A DNA stretch of 64,000 nucleotides from Rhynochetos jubatus (taxonomy: Eukaryota; Chordata; Aves; Eurypygiformes; Rhynochetidae). Where the stretch lies: assembly GCA_027574665.1 (NCBI GenBank), contig CM050654.1, positions 11,092,142-11,156,141 on the forward strand, in the 5' to 3' direction. The notes below the pieces were generated by a model. The model made no database searches. It was not told the origin of the DNA and saw nothing but the letters and a program-made list of their open reading frames with translations. The position numbers were made by a program, and so were the translations under genes. Every line of letters starts with the position of its first letter. Position 1 is the first letter of the stretch. Positions 49,656 through 61,680 of this stretch are shown piece by piece.

Positions 49656-50780
49656 GAATAAAATGGCAAGAAGGACATCACCAGATCCTGGTGGATGTGA
49701 TCAATAAAATCACAGCCATGTCTCCACCAATGAGCAAAAAGGAAACAAGCTTTCCTAGGCGTTATAGGTTTCTGGCGGATGCATATTCCAAATTACAACC
49801 AAATTGTTGCCCTCTCTATACAGTGACCCAGAAGAAAAATGATTTCAGATGGGGCCTCGAGCAGCGACAAGCCTTTGAACAGATCAAGCAGGAGATCGTG
49901 CATGCAGTAGCCCTTGGACCAGTCCGGACAGGGCCAGAGGTAAAGAATGTGCCCTACACCGCAGCTGGGAGAATGGCCGTACCTGGAGTCTCTGGCAGAA
50001 AGAACCAGGGGAGACCCGAGGTCGACCCCTTGGATTTTGGAGCCACAATACAGAGGATCCGAGGCCCGCTACACTCCAACCGAAAGAGATACTGGCAGCT
50101 TATGAGGGAATCCGATCTGCCTCAGAAGTGGTTGGAACTGAAGCACAGCTCCTCCTGGCACCTCGACTGCCAGTGCTGGGCTGCATGTTCAAAGGCAGAG
50201 TCTCTTCTACTCATCGTGCCACTGATGCTACGTGGAGTAAGTGGGCTGCCCTGATCACACAACGAGCTCGTGTAGGAAATCCCAGTCACTCAGAAATCTT
50301 AGAAGTGATCACGGACTGGCCAGAAGGCAAAGACTTTGGAATGTCACCAGAGGAGGAGGTGACACAGGCTGAAGAGGCTCCTTTGTACAATCAGTTGCCA
50401 AAAGATGAGAAGCAATATGCCCTGCTTACTGATGGATCCTGCCACGTTGTAGGGAAACGTTGAAGGTGGAAAGCTGCTGTGTGGAGTCCTACACGACAAG
50501 TTGCAGAGACTGCAGAAGGCCAAGGGGAATCGAGTCAGTTTGCAGAGGTAAAGGCCATCCAGCTGGCTTTGGATGTTGCTAAACGAGAGAAATGGCCAGT
50601 GCTTTACGCCTACACTGACTCATGGATGGTGGCAAATGCACTGTGAGGGTGGCTACAGCAATGGAAACAGAGCCACTGGCAGCGCCGAGGCAAACCCACC
50701 TGGGCTGCAGCATTATGGCAAGATATTGCTTCCCGTCTAGACAACGTGGTCGTCAAAGTGCGTCACGTCGATGCCCAGAA
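49656..50780 (+). pseudogene. pol: RT connection and RNase H relic
   Basis: Pol continues in several frames. RT thumb/connection fragments are at about 49663-50254 (with internal frame changes near 49760 and 49965), and a fragment at 50128-50463 ends with the RNase H start LTDGSC. Stop codons cut the RNase H at 50461-50463 and at about 50644, and further frame changes occur near 50700-50770. The second RNase H Asp box (YTDSWMVANAL) is visible just before the second stop. At least five disabling changes occur in about 1.1 kb. Confidence 0.8.
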
Positions 50781-51082
50781 CTCGAGCTACTGAAGAACAT
50801 CAATACAATCAGCAGGTGGATCAAGCTGCTAAGATTGCAGTGGCTCAGGTGGATCTGGACTGGCAACATAAAGGTGAGCTGTTTATGGCTAGGTGGGCCC
50901 ATGACACCTCGGGCCACCAAGGGAGAGATGCCACCTACAGGTGGGCTCGTGACCGAGAGGTGGACCTGACCATGGATGCTATTGCGCAGGTCATTCGTGA
51001 ATGTGAGACGTGCTGTCATCAAACAAGCCAAGAGGGTGAAGCCTCTTTGGTATGGGGGGCGATGGCTGAAATATAAATATGA
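50781..51082 (+). pseudogene. pol: Integrase N-terminal (HHCC) relic
   Basis: The frame 50771-51076 carries the integrase zinc-binding domain: two His in the segment AHDTSGHQGRDATY and the Cys pair CETC some 30 residues later. It then meets a frame change near 51025 and the nested LTR at 51088. Pol resumes directly beyond that LTR. Confidence 0.8.
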
Positions 51083-51838
51083 GGAAGTGTGCTAGGTTTA
51101 GTCAGGAAAGGGTTAACTCCCTTTACTGTGGTTATTAAGGAGTTGCTAAGGAAAACATTGATAAGGCATCAGCTGGTGTTGGGGATGGCCTGTACTGAAA
51201 TCAAGGTCTTTTATCCACTTCGGATACTGTAGCTGACCCAGACTAACCAAGGAAGTATGTCATTCCATTGTACATCATGTTCCGGTCTCTTGGGCGGGGA
51301 AGGGGGTTCGGTAGCCATTACTCTTCCCATTACTCTCTCCCTTACTCCCCTGCTCATCTCTCCACGGAACTTGCTAACCCTCCTGCGTTAGCTGCTTTGC
51401 TAACTCCTGTGCTGGCTCGTTCATGTGGGAGCTGCTGGGTTGTTTAGAGTTCCTGGCCGTGCTATAGATGATAGGGTTCGCTTGGAATCTGCTGCGTTAC
51501 CGCCTGGGCTCCAGCTCTCAAGCTGCGATCGCTCTCGGGCTCTCTGTGTCTGACTTTCATCACTCAACATCTGGGTGTATACTGGTCAGTGGATGCTGGG
51601 AAATTGTATCACATTGTATTATATGTTTTATTTTCTAGTATTTTAATTATTTATTATTATTAGTGGTATCTGTATATATTGATTTAGATTTAATTAGTGA
51701 ATAGTTCCTAACACAATTTTACGAGCTTCCCTATTTCTTTTTCCTCCAACTCCTTCCCCTCCACTGGAGGAGGGGAGGGGGATTTGTGCGAGCGGCTTTG
51801 TGGTATTTTTCTAGCTGGAGTTAAACTGCGCCAGGAAG
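51083..51838 (+). mobile_element. Nested solo LTR inside integrase, with target duplication
   Basis: A 746-bp LTR (51088-51833) starts TGTGCTAGGTTTAG and ends CTGCGCCA. It is flanked by perfect 5-bp repeats GGAAG (51083-51087 and 51834-51838). It lies in the same orientation as the provirus and is related to, but clearly diverged from, the flanking LTRs, with many substitutions and small indels. Integrase sequence is contiguous on its two sides, so it is an insertion followed by LTR-LTR recombination. The first codons of the frame beginning at 51784 come from this LTR. Confidence 0.95.
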
Positions 51839-52467
51839 CCTGGCAGGTTGACTACATCACCCTCCCCAAAACCCGCCAGGGCAAGTGCCATGTGCTCACA
51901 GTGGTGGAGGCAACCACCGGGTGGCTGGAAACATATCCTGTGCCCCATGCCACTGCCCGGAATACGATCCTGGGACTTGAAAGGAAAGTCCTGTGGCGAC
52001 ATGGCACCCCTGAAAGGATTGAATCAGACAATGGGACTCACTTCCAAAACAGCCTCGTAGACGCTTGGGCTAAAGAGCACGGCATTGAGTGGGTGTATCA
52101 CATCCCCTACCATGCATCTGCCTCTGGGAAGGTTGAACGGTGCAATGGGCTGTTAAAGACCACCGTGAGAGCAATGGGGGGTGTAACTTTCAAAAATTGG
52201 GATACACATTTGGTAAAGGCCACCTGGTTAGTCAACACCAGAGGATCTGCCAGCCGTGCTGGCCCAGCTCAATCAAAACCTCTGCGCACTGTGGAAGGAG
52301 ATAAAGTCCCTGTAGTGCATGTTAAGAACATGCTGGGAAAAACAGTCTGGGATATTCCTGCCTTGGGCAAAGGCAAACCCATCCATGGGGTTGCTTTCGC
52401 TCAAGGACCTGGATGTACTTGGTGGGTAATGAGAGAAGATGGGCAAGTCCGATGTGTGCCTCAATGA
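51839..52467 (+). pseudogene. pol: Integrase catalytic core and C-terminal part
   Basis: About 209 codons are open without a stop to 52467. The DD35E triad is complete: Asp in VDYITLP, Asp in ESDNGTHF, and Glu in SGKVERCNG, with 35 residues between the second Asp and the Glu. The C-terminal part has the Trp-rich CTWWVM segment. It is cut from its N-terminal domain by the nested LTR, so it is part of a dead pol even though this piece is clean. No dUTPase or env follows. Confidence 0.9.
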
Positions 52468-52869
52468 GATTTGATTCTGGGTGAAACTGGCCCATGAACT
52501 GAATTATATGATGGACATGAACTGCTGCAAATAACCCTTGTTCTGAGCTCTGTGTTGTAGGAATCACTCTGGCAGAGATCACCTGAACCTACAGAGGTCC
52601 AGCCTTGCCAGAAGTGCAGCAGTGACCTGACCTGAGATGGCATCGGCACCCAATGATCTCATGTAACACCTCAGCTTTTTTTGTCCAGAGTGACCACCTG
52701 ATGGAACCTGAAGTCAAGGACTAATGGACATTTTGCCACTATGGTTCATAGGCTAAGGGAATGATATCTGTGTGCAATGGGATGGGAAAGGGGAAGCTGG
52801 TTAATGAGAATTTATGGATAGTATGGAACTTGAGCATGACATAAATTGTATGAAATAAGGGGTGGAGAA
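52468..52869 (+). other. Proviral 3' untranslated stretch and polypurine tract
   Basis: No env or accessory frame is recognised between integrase and the 3' LTR. The bases just before the LTR, AAGGGGTGGAGAA at about 52857-52869, are the probable plus-strand primer tract. A second purine run (GGGATGGGAAAGGGG) is at about 52780-52795. Confidence 0.65.
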
Positions 52870-53598
52870 TGTGCTGGGTTCAGTCAGGAAAGGCTTAACT
52901 CCCTTCACTGTGGTTGCTAGGAAGCTGTGTTCCTGGACGCTGAGAGAAGGTCTCGGCTGGCGCTGGGCCTGTACAGAATTCAAGGTCTTTCTCCGCTTCT
53001 GATACTGCAGCTGAGCCAAACTGACCAAGGAAGTATTTCATTCCATAGCATGTCATGTTCCGGGTCTTGGGTGGGAAGGGGTCTGGTAGCCATTACTCTC
53101 CTTTCCTCCCTTGTTCGCTTACTCCCGGGCACTTGCTCTCCCTCCCTGCGTTAGCTGCTTTGCTGACTCCTGTGCTGGCTCGTTCGTGAGGGAGTCGGTG
53201 AGTTGTTTAGAGTTCCTGGCCGCGCGATCGCTGATAGGGTTTGCTCAGAATCTGCTGCGTTATGGCTCGGGCTGCGGCTCTCGGGCTGCAATAACTGTCA
53301 GGCTGTGGTTCTTGGGCTGTCTGGGTCTGACTGTCACAACTCAGCATCTGGGTGTGCATTGGATGGTGAGAAATTGTATCATATTGTATCGTATGTTTTA
53401 TTTTCTACTATTTTAATTATTTATTAGTAGTAGTATGTGTATATATTGATTTAGAATTAATTAGTAAATAGTTCTTATCTGAATTTTACGAGCTTCCTTA
53501 TTTCTTTTTCCTCCAACTCTTCCCCTCCACTGGAGGAGGGGAGGGGGATTTGTGAGAGCAGCTTCATGGCGTTTTGCTAGCTGGAGTAAACGATGACA
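52870..53598 (+). repeat. 3' LTR of provirus (729 bp)
   Basis: It begins TGTGCTGGGTTCAG and ends GTAAACGATGACA, followed by the right target copy TTCAA at 53599-53603. Differences from the 5' LTR that I could see: the first base, one G/A near 53027, C/T near 53083, C/T near 53287, A/G near 53571, and two in the last eight bases. That is about 1% divergence. Confidence 0.95.
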
Positions 53599-53603
53599 TT
53601 CAA

Positions 53604-54380
53604 TTAGATTCCTCATAGATTCTTCTGCTGGACTCCCCGTCAGGTCGAGGCACTTGTATTAGATTCCTTCTTGGATTCTTCTGCTGGACTCCCTGTCCCA
53701 TTCCCCATCATGTTGAAGTGCTTCTACTAGGTTTTTTTTTTGTTAGATTGTGTCTCAGATTCTTCTGCTGGACTCCCCGTTGCATTCCCTGACATGTTGA
53801 GGCGATTGTGTCTTAGACTGTGTCTGAGACTCTTTTGCTGGACTCCCCATCCCATTCCCTGCCATACTGAGGCGATTCCGTCTTAGATTCCGTCTTAGAT
53901 TCCGTCTTAGATTCCGTCTTAGATTCCGTCTTAGATTCCGTCTTAGACTCCGTCTTAGACTCCGTCTTAGATTCTTCTGCTGGACTCCCCGTCCCGTTCC
54001 CCGCCACGTTGAGGCGATACCGTCTTAGGTACCGTCTTAGGTACCGTCTTAGATTCTTCTGCTGGACTCCCCGTCCCGTTTCCCGCCACGTTGAGGCGAT
54101 TCCGTCTTAGATACCGTCTTAGATTCTTCTGCTGGACTCCCCGTCCCGTTTCCCGCCACGTTGAGGCGATTCCGCCTTAGACACCGCCTTAGATTCTTCT
54201 GCTGGACTCCCCGTCCCGTTTCCCGCCACGTTGAGGCGATTCCGCCTTAGACACCGCCTTAGATTCTTCTGCTGGACTCCCCGTCCCGTTCCCCGCCACG
54301 TTGAGGCGATTCCGCCTTAGACACCGCCTTAGATTCTTCTGCTGGACTCCCCGTCCCGTTCCCCGCCACGTTGAGGCGAT
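53604..54380. repeat. Satellite block D, irregular left part
   Basis: Anchor units (ATTCTTCTGCTGGACTCCCC, then a CACGTTGAGGCG segment) alternate with few short words (TTAGATTCCGTC, TTAGGTACCGTC, TTAGACACCGCC). The units are shorter and more varied than those to the right. The first unit directly adjoins the provirus target copy. Confidence 0.88.
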
Positions 54381-57300
54381 GCCGTCTTAGATACCGTCTT
54401 AGATACCGTCTTAGATACCGTCTTAGATACCGTCTTAGATACCGTCTTAGATACCGTCTTAGATACCGTCTTAGATACCGTCTTAGATACCGTCTTAGAT
54501 TCTTCTGCTGGACTCCCTGTCCCGTTCCCCGCCACGTTGAGGCGATTCCGTCTTAGATACCGTCTTAGATACCGTCTTAGATACCGTCTTAGATACCGTC
54601 TTAGATACCGTCTTAGATACCGTCTTAGATACCGTCTTAGATACCGTCTTAGATACCGTCTTAGATACCGTCTTAGATACCGTCTTAGATACCGTCTTAG
54701 ATACCGTCTTAGATTCTTCTGCTGGACTCCCCGTCCCGTTCCCCGCCACGTTGAGGCGATTCCGTCTTAGATACCGTCTTAGATACCGTCTTAGATACCG
54801 TCTTAGATACCGTCTTAGATTCTTCTGCTGGACTCCCCGTCCCGTTTCCCGCCACGTTGAGGCGATTCCGTCCGTCTTAGATACCGTCTTAGATACCGTC
54901 TTAGATACCGTCTTAGATACCGTCTTAGATACCGTCTTAGATACCGTCTTAGATACCGTCTTAGATACCGTCTTAGATACCGTCTTAGATTCTTCTGCTG
55001 GACTCCCCGTCCCGTTCCCCGCCACGTTGAGGCGATTCCGTCTTAGATACCGTCTTAGATACCGTCTTAGATACCGTCTTAGATTCTTCTGCTGGACTCC
55101 CCGTCCCGTTTCCCGCCACGTTGAGGCGATTCCGTCCGTCTTAGATACCGTCTTAGATACCGTCTTAGATACCGTCTTAGATACCGTCTTAGATACCGTC
55201 TTAGATTCTTCTGCTGGACTCCCTGTCCCGTTCCCCGCCACGTTGAGGCGATTCCGTCTTAGATACCGTCTTAGATACCGTCTTAGATACCGTCTTAGAT
55301 ACCGTCTTAGATTCTTCTGCTGGACTCCCCGTCCCGTTTCCCGCCACGTTGAGGCGATTCCGTCCGTCTTAGATACCGTCTTAGATACCGTCTTAGATAC
55401 CGTCTTAGATACCGTCTTAGATACCGTCTTAGATACCGTCTTAGATACCGTCTTAGATACCGTCTTAGATTCTTCTGCTGGACTCCCCGTCCCGTTTCCC
55501 GCCACGTTGAGGCGATTCCGTCCGTCTTAGATACCGTCTTAGATACCGTCTTAGATACCGTCTTAGATACCGTCTTAGATACCGTCTTAGATACCGTCTT
55601 AGATTCTTCTGCTGGACTCCCCGTCCCGTTTCCCGCCACGTTGAGGCGATTCCGTCCGTCTTAGATACCGTCTTAGATACCGTCTTAGATACCGTCTTAG
55701 ATACCGTCTTAGATTCTTCTGCTGGACTCCCCGTCCCGTTTCCCGCCACGTTGAGGCGATTCCGTCCGTCTTAGATACCGTCTTAGATACCGTCTTAGAT
55801 ACCGTCTTAGATACCGTCTTAGATACCGTCTTAGATACCGTCTTAGATTCTTCTGCTGGACTCCCCGTCCCGTTTCCCGCCACGTTGAGGCGATTCCGTC
55901 CGTCTTAGATACCGTCTTAGATACCGTCTTAGATACCGTCTTAGATACCGTCTTAGATACCGTCTTAGATTCTTCTGCTGGACTCCCCGTCCCGTTTCCC
56001 GCCACGTTGAGGCGATTCCGTCCGTCTTAGATACCGTCTTAGATACCGTCTTAGATACCGTCTTAGATACCGTCTTAGATTCTTCTGCTGGACTCCCCGT
56101 CCCGTTTCCCGCCACGTTGAGGCGATTCCGTCCGTCTTAGATACCGTCTTAGATACCGTCTTAGATACCGTCTTAGATACCGTCTTAGATACCGTCTTAG
56201 ATTCTTCTGCTGGACTCCCCGTCCCGTTTCCCGCCACGTTGAGGCGATTCCGTCCGTCTTAGATACCGTCTTAGATACCGTCTTAGATACCGTCTTAGAT
56301 ACCGTCTTAGATACCGTCTTAGATACCGTCTTAGATACCGTCTTAGATACCGTCTTAGATTCTTCTGCTGGACTCCCCGTCCCGTTTCCCGCCACGTTGA
56401 GGCGATTCCGTCCGTCTTAGATACCGTCTTAGATACCGTCTTAGATACCGTCTTAGATACCGTCTTAGATACCGTCTTAGATACCGTCTTAGATACCGTC
56501 TTAGATTCTTCTGCTGGACTCCCCGTCCCGTTTCCCGCCACGTTGAGGCGATTCCGTCCGTCTTAGATACCGTCTTAGATACCGTCTTAGATACCGTCTT
56601 AGATACCGTCTTAGATTCTTCTGCTGGACTCCCCGTCCCGTTTCCCGCCACGTTGAGGCGATTCCGTCCGTCTTAGATACCGTCTTAGATACCGTCTTAG
56701 ATACCGTCTTAGATACCGTCTTAGATACCGTCTTAGATTCTTCTGCTGGACTCCCCGTCCCGTTTCCCGCCACGTTGAGGCGATTCCGTCCGTCTTAGAT
56801 ACCGTCTTAGGTACCGTCTTAGGTACCGTCTTAGATACCGTCTTAGATTCTTCTGCTGGACTCCCCATCCCGTTCCCCGCCACGTTGAGGCGATTCCGTC
56901 CGTCTTAGATACCGTCTTAGATACCGTCTTAGATACCGTCTTAGATACCGTCTTAGATACCGTCTTAGATACCGTCTTAGATTCTTCTGCTGGACTCCCC
57001 GTCCCGTTTCCCGCCACGTTGAGGCGATTCCGTCTGTCTTAGATACCGTCTTAGATACCGTCTTAGATACCGTCTTAGATACCGTCTTAGATACCGTCTT
57101 AGATTCTTCTGCTGGACTCCCCGTCCCGTTTCCCGCCACGTTGAGGCGATTCCGTCCGTCTTAGATACCGTCTTAGATACCGTCTTAGATACCGTCTTAG
57201 ATACCGTCTTAGATTCTTCTGCTGGACTCCCCGTCCCGTTTCCCGCCACGTTGAGGCGATTCCGTCCGTCTTAGATACCGTCTTAGATACCGTCTTAGAT

Positions 57301-60300
57301 ACCGTCTTAGATACCGTCTTAGATACCGTCTTAGATTCTTCTGCTGGACTCCCCGTCCCGTTTCCCGCCACGTTGAGGCGATTCCGTCCGTCTTAGATAC
57401 CGTCTTAGATACCGTCTTAGATACCGTCTTAGATACCGTCTTAGATACCGTCTTAGATTCTTCTGCTGGACTCCCCGTCCCGTTTCCCGCCACGTTGAGG
57501 CGATTCCGTCCGTCTTAGATACCGTCTTAGATACCGTCTTAGATACCGTCTTAGATTCTTCTGCTGGACTCCCCGTCCCGTTTCCCGCCACGTTGAGGCG
57601 ATTCCGTCTGTCTTAGATACCGTCTTAGATACCGTCTTAGATACCGTCTTAGATACCGTCTTAGATTCTTCTGCTGGACTCCCCGTCCCGTTTCCCGCCA
57701 CGTTGAGGCGATTCCGTCTGTCTTAGATACCGTCTTAGATACCGTCTTAGATACCGTCTTAGATACCGTCTTAGATACCGTCTTAGATACCGTCTTAGAT
57801 ACCGTCTTAGATTCTTCTGCTGGACTCCCCGTCCCGTTTCCCGCCACGTTGAGGCGATTCCGTCTGTCTTAGATACCGTCTTAGATACCGTCTTAGATAC
57901 CGTCTTAGATACCGTCTTAGATTCTTCTGCTGGACTCCCCGTCCCGTTTCCCGCCACGTTGAGGCGATTCCGTCCGTCTTAGATACCGTCTTAGATACCG
58001 TCTTAGATACCGTCTTAGATACCGTCTTAGATACCGTCTTAGATACCGTCTTAGATACCGTCTTAGATACCGTCTTAGATTCTTCTGCTGGACTCCCCGT
58101 CCCGTTTCCCGCCACGTTGAGGCGATTCCGTCCGTCTTAGATACCGTCTTAGATACCGTCTTAGATACCGTCTTAGATACCGTCTTAGATACCGTCTTAG
58201 ATTCTTCTGCTGGACTCCCCGTCCCGTTTCCCGCCACGTTGAGGCGATTCCGTCCGTCTTAGATACCGTCTTAGATACCGTCTTAGATACCGTCTTAGAT
58301 ACCGTCTTAGATTCTTCTGCTGGACTCCCCGTCCCGTTTCCCGCCACGTTGAGGCGATTCCGTCCGTCTTAGATACCGTCTTAGATACCGTCTTAGATAC
58401 CGTCTTAGATACCGTCTTAGATACCGTCTTAGATACCGTCTTAGATACCGTCTTAGATTCTTCTGCTGGACTCCCCGTCCCGTTTCCCGCCACGTTGAGG
58501 CGATTCCGTCCGTCTTAGATACCGTCTTAGATACCGTCTTAGATACCGTCTTAGATACCGTCTTAGATACCGTCTTAGATACCGTCTTAGATTCTTCTGC
58601 TGGACTCCCCGTCCCGTTTCCCGCCACGTTGAGGCGATTCCGTCCGTCTTAGATACCGTCTTAGATACCGTCTTAGATACCGTCTTAGATACCGTCTTAG
58701 ATTCTTCTGCTGGACTCCCCGTCCCGTTTCCCGCCACGTTGAGGCGATTCCGTCCGTCTTAGATACCGTCTTAGATACCGTCTTAGATACCGTCTTAGAT
58801 ACCGTCTTAGATACCGTCTTAGATTCTTCTGCTGGACTCCCCGTCCCGTTTCCCGCCACGTTGAGGCGATTCCGTCCGTCTTAGATACCGTCTTAGATAC
58901 CGTCTTAGATACCGTCTTAGATACCGTCTTAGATACCGTCTTAGATACCGTCTTAGATTCTTCTGCTGGACTCCCCGTCCCGTTTCCCGCCACGTTGAGG
59001 CGATTCCGTCCGTCTTAGATACCGTCTTAGATACCGTCTTAGATACCGTCTTAGATACCGTCTTAGATACCGTCTTAGATACCGTCTTAGATTCTTCTGC
59101 TGGACTCCCCGTCCCGTTTCCCGCCACGTTGAGGCGATTCCGTCCGTCTTAGATACCGTCTTAGATACCGTCTTAGATACCGTCTTAGATACCGTCTTAG
59201 ATTCTTCTGCTGGACTCCCCGTCCCGTTTCCCGCCACGTTGAGGCGATTCCGTCCGTCTTAGATACCGTCTTAGATACCGTCTTAGATACCGTCTTAGAT
59301 ACCGTCTTAGATACCGTCTTAGATACCGTCTTAGATTCTTCTGCTGGACTCCCCGTCCCGTTTCCCGCCACGTTGAGGCGATTCCGTCCGTCTTAGATAC
59401 CGTCTTAGGTACCGTCTTAGGTACCGTCTTAGATACCGTCTTAGATTCTTCTGCTGGACTCCCCATCCCGTTCCCCGCCACGTTGAGGCGATTCCGTCCG
59501 TCTTAGATACCGTCTTAGATACCGTCTTAGATACCGTCTTAGATACCGTCTTAGATACCGTCTTAGATTCTTCTGCTGGACTCCCCGTCCCGTTTCCCGC
59601 CACGTTGAGGCGATTCCGTCTGTCTTAGATACCGTCTTAGATACCGTCTTAGATACCGTCTTAGATACCGTCTTAGATACCGTCTTAGATTCTTCTGCTG
59701 GACTCCCCGTCCCGTTTCCCGCCACGTTGAGGCGATTCCGTCCGTCTTAGATACCGTCTTAGATACCGTCTTAGATACCGTCTTAGATACCGTCTTAGAT
59801 TCTTCTGCTGGACTCCCCGTCCCGTTTCCCGCCACGTTGAGGCGATTCCGTCCGTCTTAGATACCGTCTTAGATACCGTCTTAGATACCGTCTTAGATAC
59901 CGTCTTAGATACCGTCTTAGATTCTTCTGCTGGACTCCCCGTCCCGTTTCCCGCCACGTTGAGGCGATTCCGTCCGTCTTAGATACCGTCTTAGATACCG
60001 TCTTAGATACCGTCTTAGATACCGTCTTAGATACCGTCTTAGATACCGTCTTAGATTCTTCTGCTGGACTCCCCGTCCCGTTTCCCGCCACGTTGAGGCG
60101 ATTCCGTCCGTCTTAGATACCGTCTTAGATACCGTCTTAGATACCGTCTTAGATACCGTCTTAGATTCTTCTGCTGGACTCCCCGTCCCGTTTCCCGCCA
60201 CGTTGAGGCGATTCCGTCTGTCTTAGATACCGTCTTAGATACCGTCTTAGATACCGTCTTAGATACCGTCTTAGATTCTTCTGCTGGACTCCCCGTCCCG

Positions 60301-61310
60301 TTTCCCGCCACGTTGAGGCGATTCCGTCTGTCTTAGATACCGTCTTAGATACCGTCTTAGATACCGTCTTAGATACCGTCTTAGATACCGTCTTAGATAC
60401 CGTCTTAGATTCTTCTGCTGGACTCCCCGTCCCGTTTCCCGCCACGTTGAGGCGATTCCGTCTGTCTTAGATACCGTCTTAGATACCGTCTTAGATACCG
60501 TCTTAGATACCGTCTTAGATTCTTCTGCTGGACTCCCCGTCCCGTTTCCCGCCACGTTGAGGCGATTCCGTCCGTCTTAGATACCGTCTTAGATACCGTC
60601 TTAGATACCGTCTTAGATACCGTCTTAGATACCGTCTTAGATACCGTCTTAGATACCGTCTTAGATTCTTCTGCTGGACTCCCCGTCCCGTTTCCCGCCA
60701 CGTTGAGGCGATTCCGTCCGTCTTAGATACCGTCTTAGATACCGTCTTAGATACCGTCTTAGATTCTTCTGCTGGACTCCCCGTCCCATTCCCCGCCACG
60801 TTGAGGCGATTCCGTCTTAGATACCGTCTTAGATACCGTCTTAGATACCGTCTTAGATACCGTCTTAGATTCTTCTGCTGGACTCCCCGTCCCGTTCCCC
60901 GCCACGTTGAGGCGATTCCGTCTTAGATACCGTCTTAGATACCGTCTTAGATACTGTCTTAGATACCGTCTTAGATACCGTCTTAGATTCTCCTGCTGGA
61001 CTCCCCGTCCCGTTTCCCGCCACGTTGAGGCGATTCCGTCTTAGATACCGTCTTAGATTCTTCTGCTGGACTCCCCGTCCCGTTCCCCGCCACGTTGAGG
61101 CGATACCGTCTTAGATTCTTCTGCTGGACTCCCCGTCCTGTTCCCCGCCACGTTGAGGCGATACCGTCTTAGACACCGTCTTAGACACCGTCTTAGATTC
61201 TTCTGCTGGACTCCTCGTCCCGTTCCCCGCCACGTTGAGGCGATACCGTCTTAGATACCGTCTTAGATACCGTCTTAGATACCGTCTTAGATACCGTCTT
61301 AGATACCGTC
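54381..61310. repeat. Satellite block D: 62-bp anchor plus (TTAGATACCGTC)k
   Basis: More than 50 units, each a nearly invariant anchor of 58-62 bp (TTAGATTCTTCTGCTGGACT, CCCCGTCCCGTTTCCCGCC, ACGTTGAGGCGATTCCGTCC and GTC in order) followed by k copies of the 12-mer TTAGATACCGTC. Between 55.5 and 60.8 kb unit lengths are only 98, 110, 122, 134, 146 or 158 bp, i.e. 62 plus 12k with k from 3 to 8. Around 54.4-54.7 kb k reaches about 13. Because 12 is a multiple of three, open frames persist on both strands, giving Val-Ser-Lys-Thr and Leu-Arg-Tyr-Arg type repeats; these are not proteins. Confidence 0.97.
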
Positions 61311-61680
61311 TTAGATTCTTCTGCTGGACTCCCCATCTTGTTTCCCATCATGTCGAGGTGCTACTACTGGACTCTTCTACTGGACTCCCCCTCCCATTCC
61401 CTGCCACATCGAGGAGCTTCCGTTTGTCAGATTCCTTGTCAGATATTCCTTGTCAGATTCCTTGTCAGATTCCTTGTCAGATTCTTCTGCTGGACTCCAC
61501 CTCCCGTTTCCCATCACGTTGAGGTGCTTGTCTGTCTTAGATTCCTTCTTCGTCTGTCTTAGATTCCTTCTTCGTCTGTCTTAGATTCCTTCTTCGTCTG
61601 TCTTAGATTCCTTCTTCGTCTGTCTTAGATTCCTTCTTCGTCTGTCTTAGATTCCTTCTTCGTCTTAGATTCTTCTGCTG
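61311..61680. repeat. Satellite block D, transitional part
   Basis: Anchors continue but the words change: TCAGATTCCTTG at about 61428-61480, then six copies of the 22-mer TTAGATTCCTTCTTCGTCTGTC at about 61537-61660. Confidence 0.88.

Larger units (their letters stand above)
45935..53598 (+). mobile_element. ERVL-like provirus, env-less, defective
   Basis: Complete LTR-to-LTR insertion of 7,664 bp in the satellite block. The order is 5' LTR, primer binding site, leader with a short hydrophobic ORF, gag relic, protease, reverse transcriptase, RNase H, integrase, short 3' stretch, purine-rich tract and 3' LTR. There is no env: only about 400 bp separates the end of integrase from the 3' LTR. 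The flanking 5-bp repeats are TTCTA and TTCAA, one mismatch. A 5-bp duplication and lack of env fit the ERVL group. The lysine-like primer site is more usual in class II elements, so class assignment is tentative. Gag and pol are broken by several frameshifts and stops, and a separate solo LTR sits inside integrase. The element cannot make a full Gag-Pol protein. Confidence 0.93.

Noticed and set aside
54495..55530. Long frames of 336 codons (minus) and 259 codons (plus) with short peptide repeats
   Set aside because: The 12-mer is a multiple of three and lacks stops in several frames, so open frames arise on both strands at once. The ATG/GTG starts lie in the anchor, and length changes in the array would shift them.
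54381..61310. CRISPR-like appearance: regular anchors separated by spacers
   Set aside because: The spacers are multiples of one 12-mer rather than unique sequences, there are no cas genes, and the DNA is avian nuclear.
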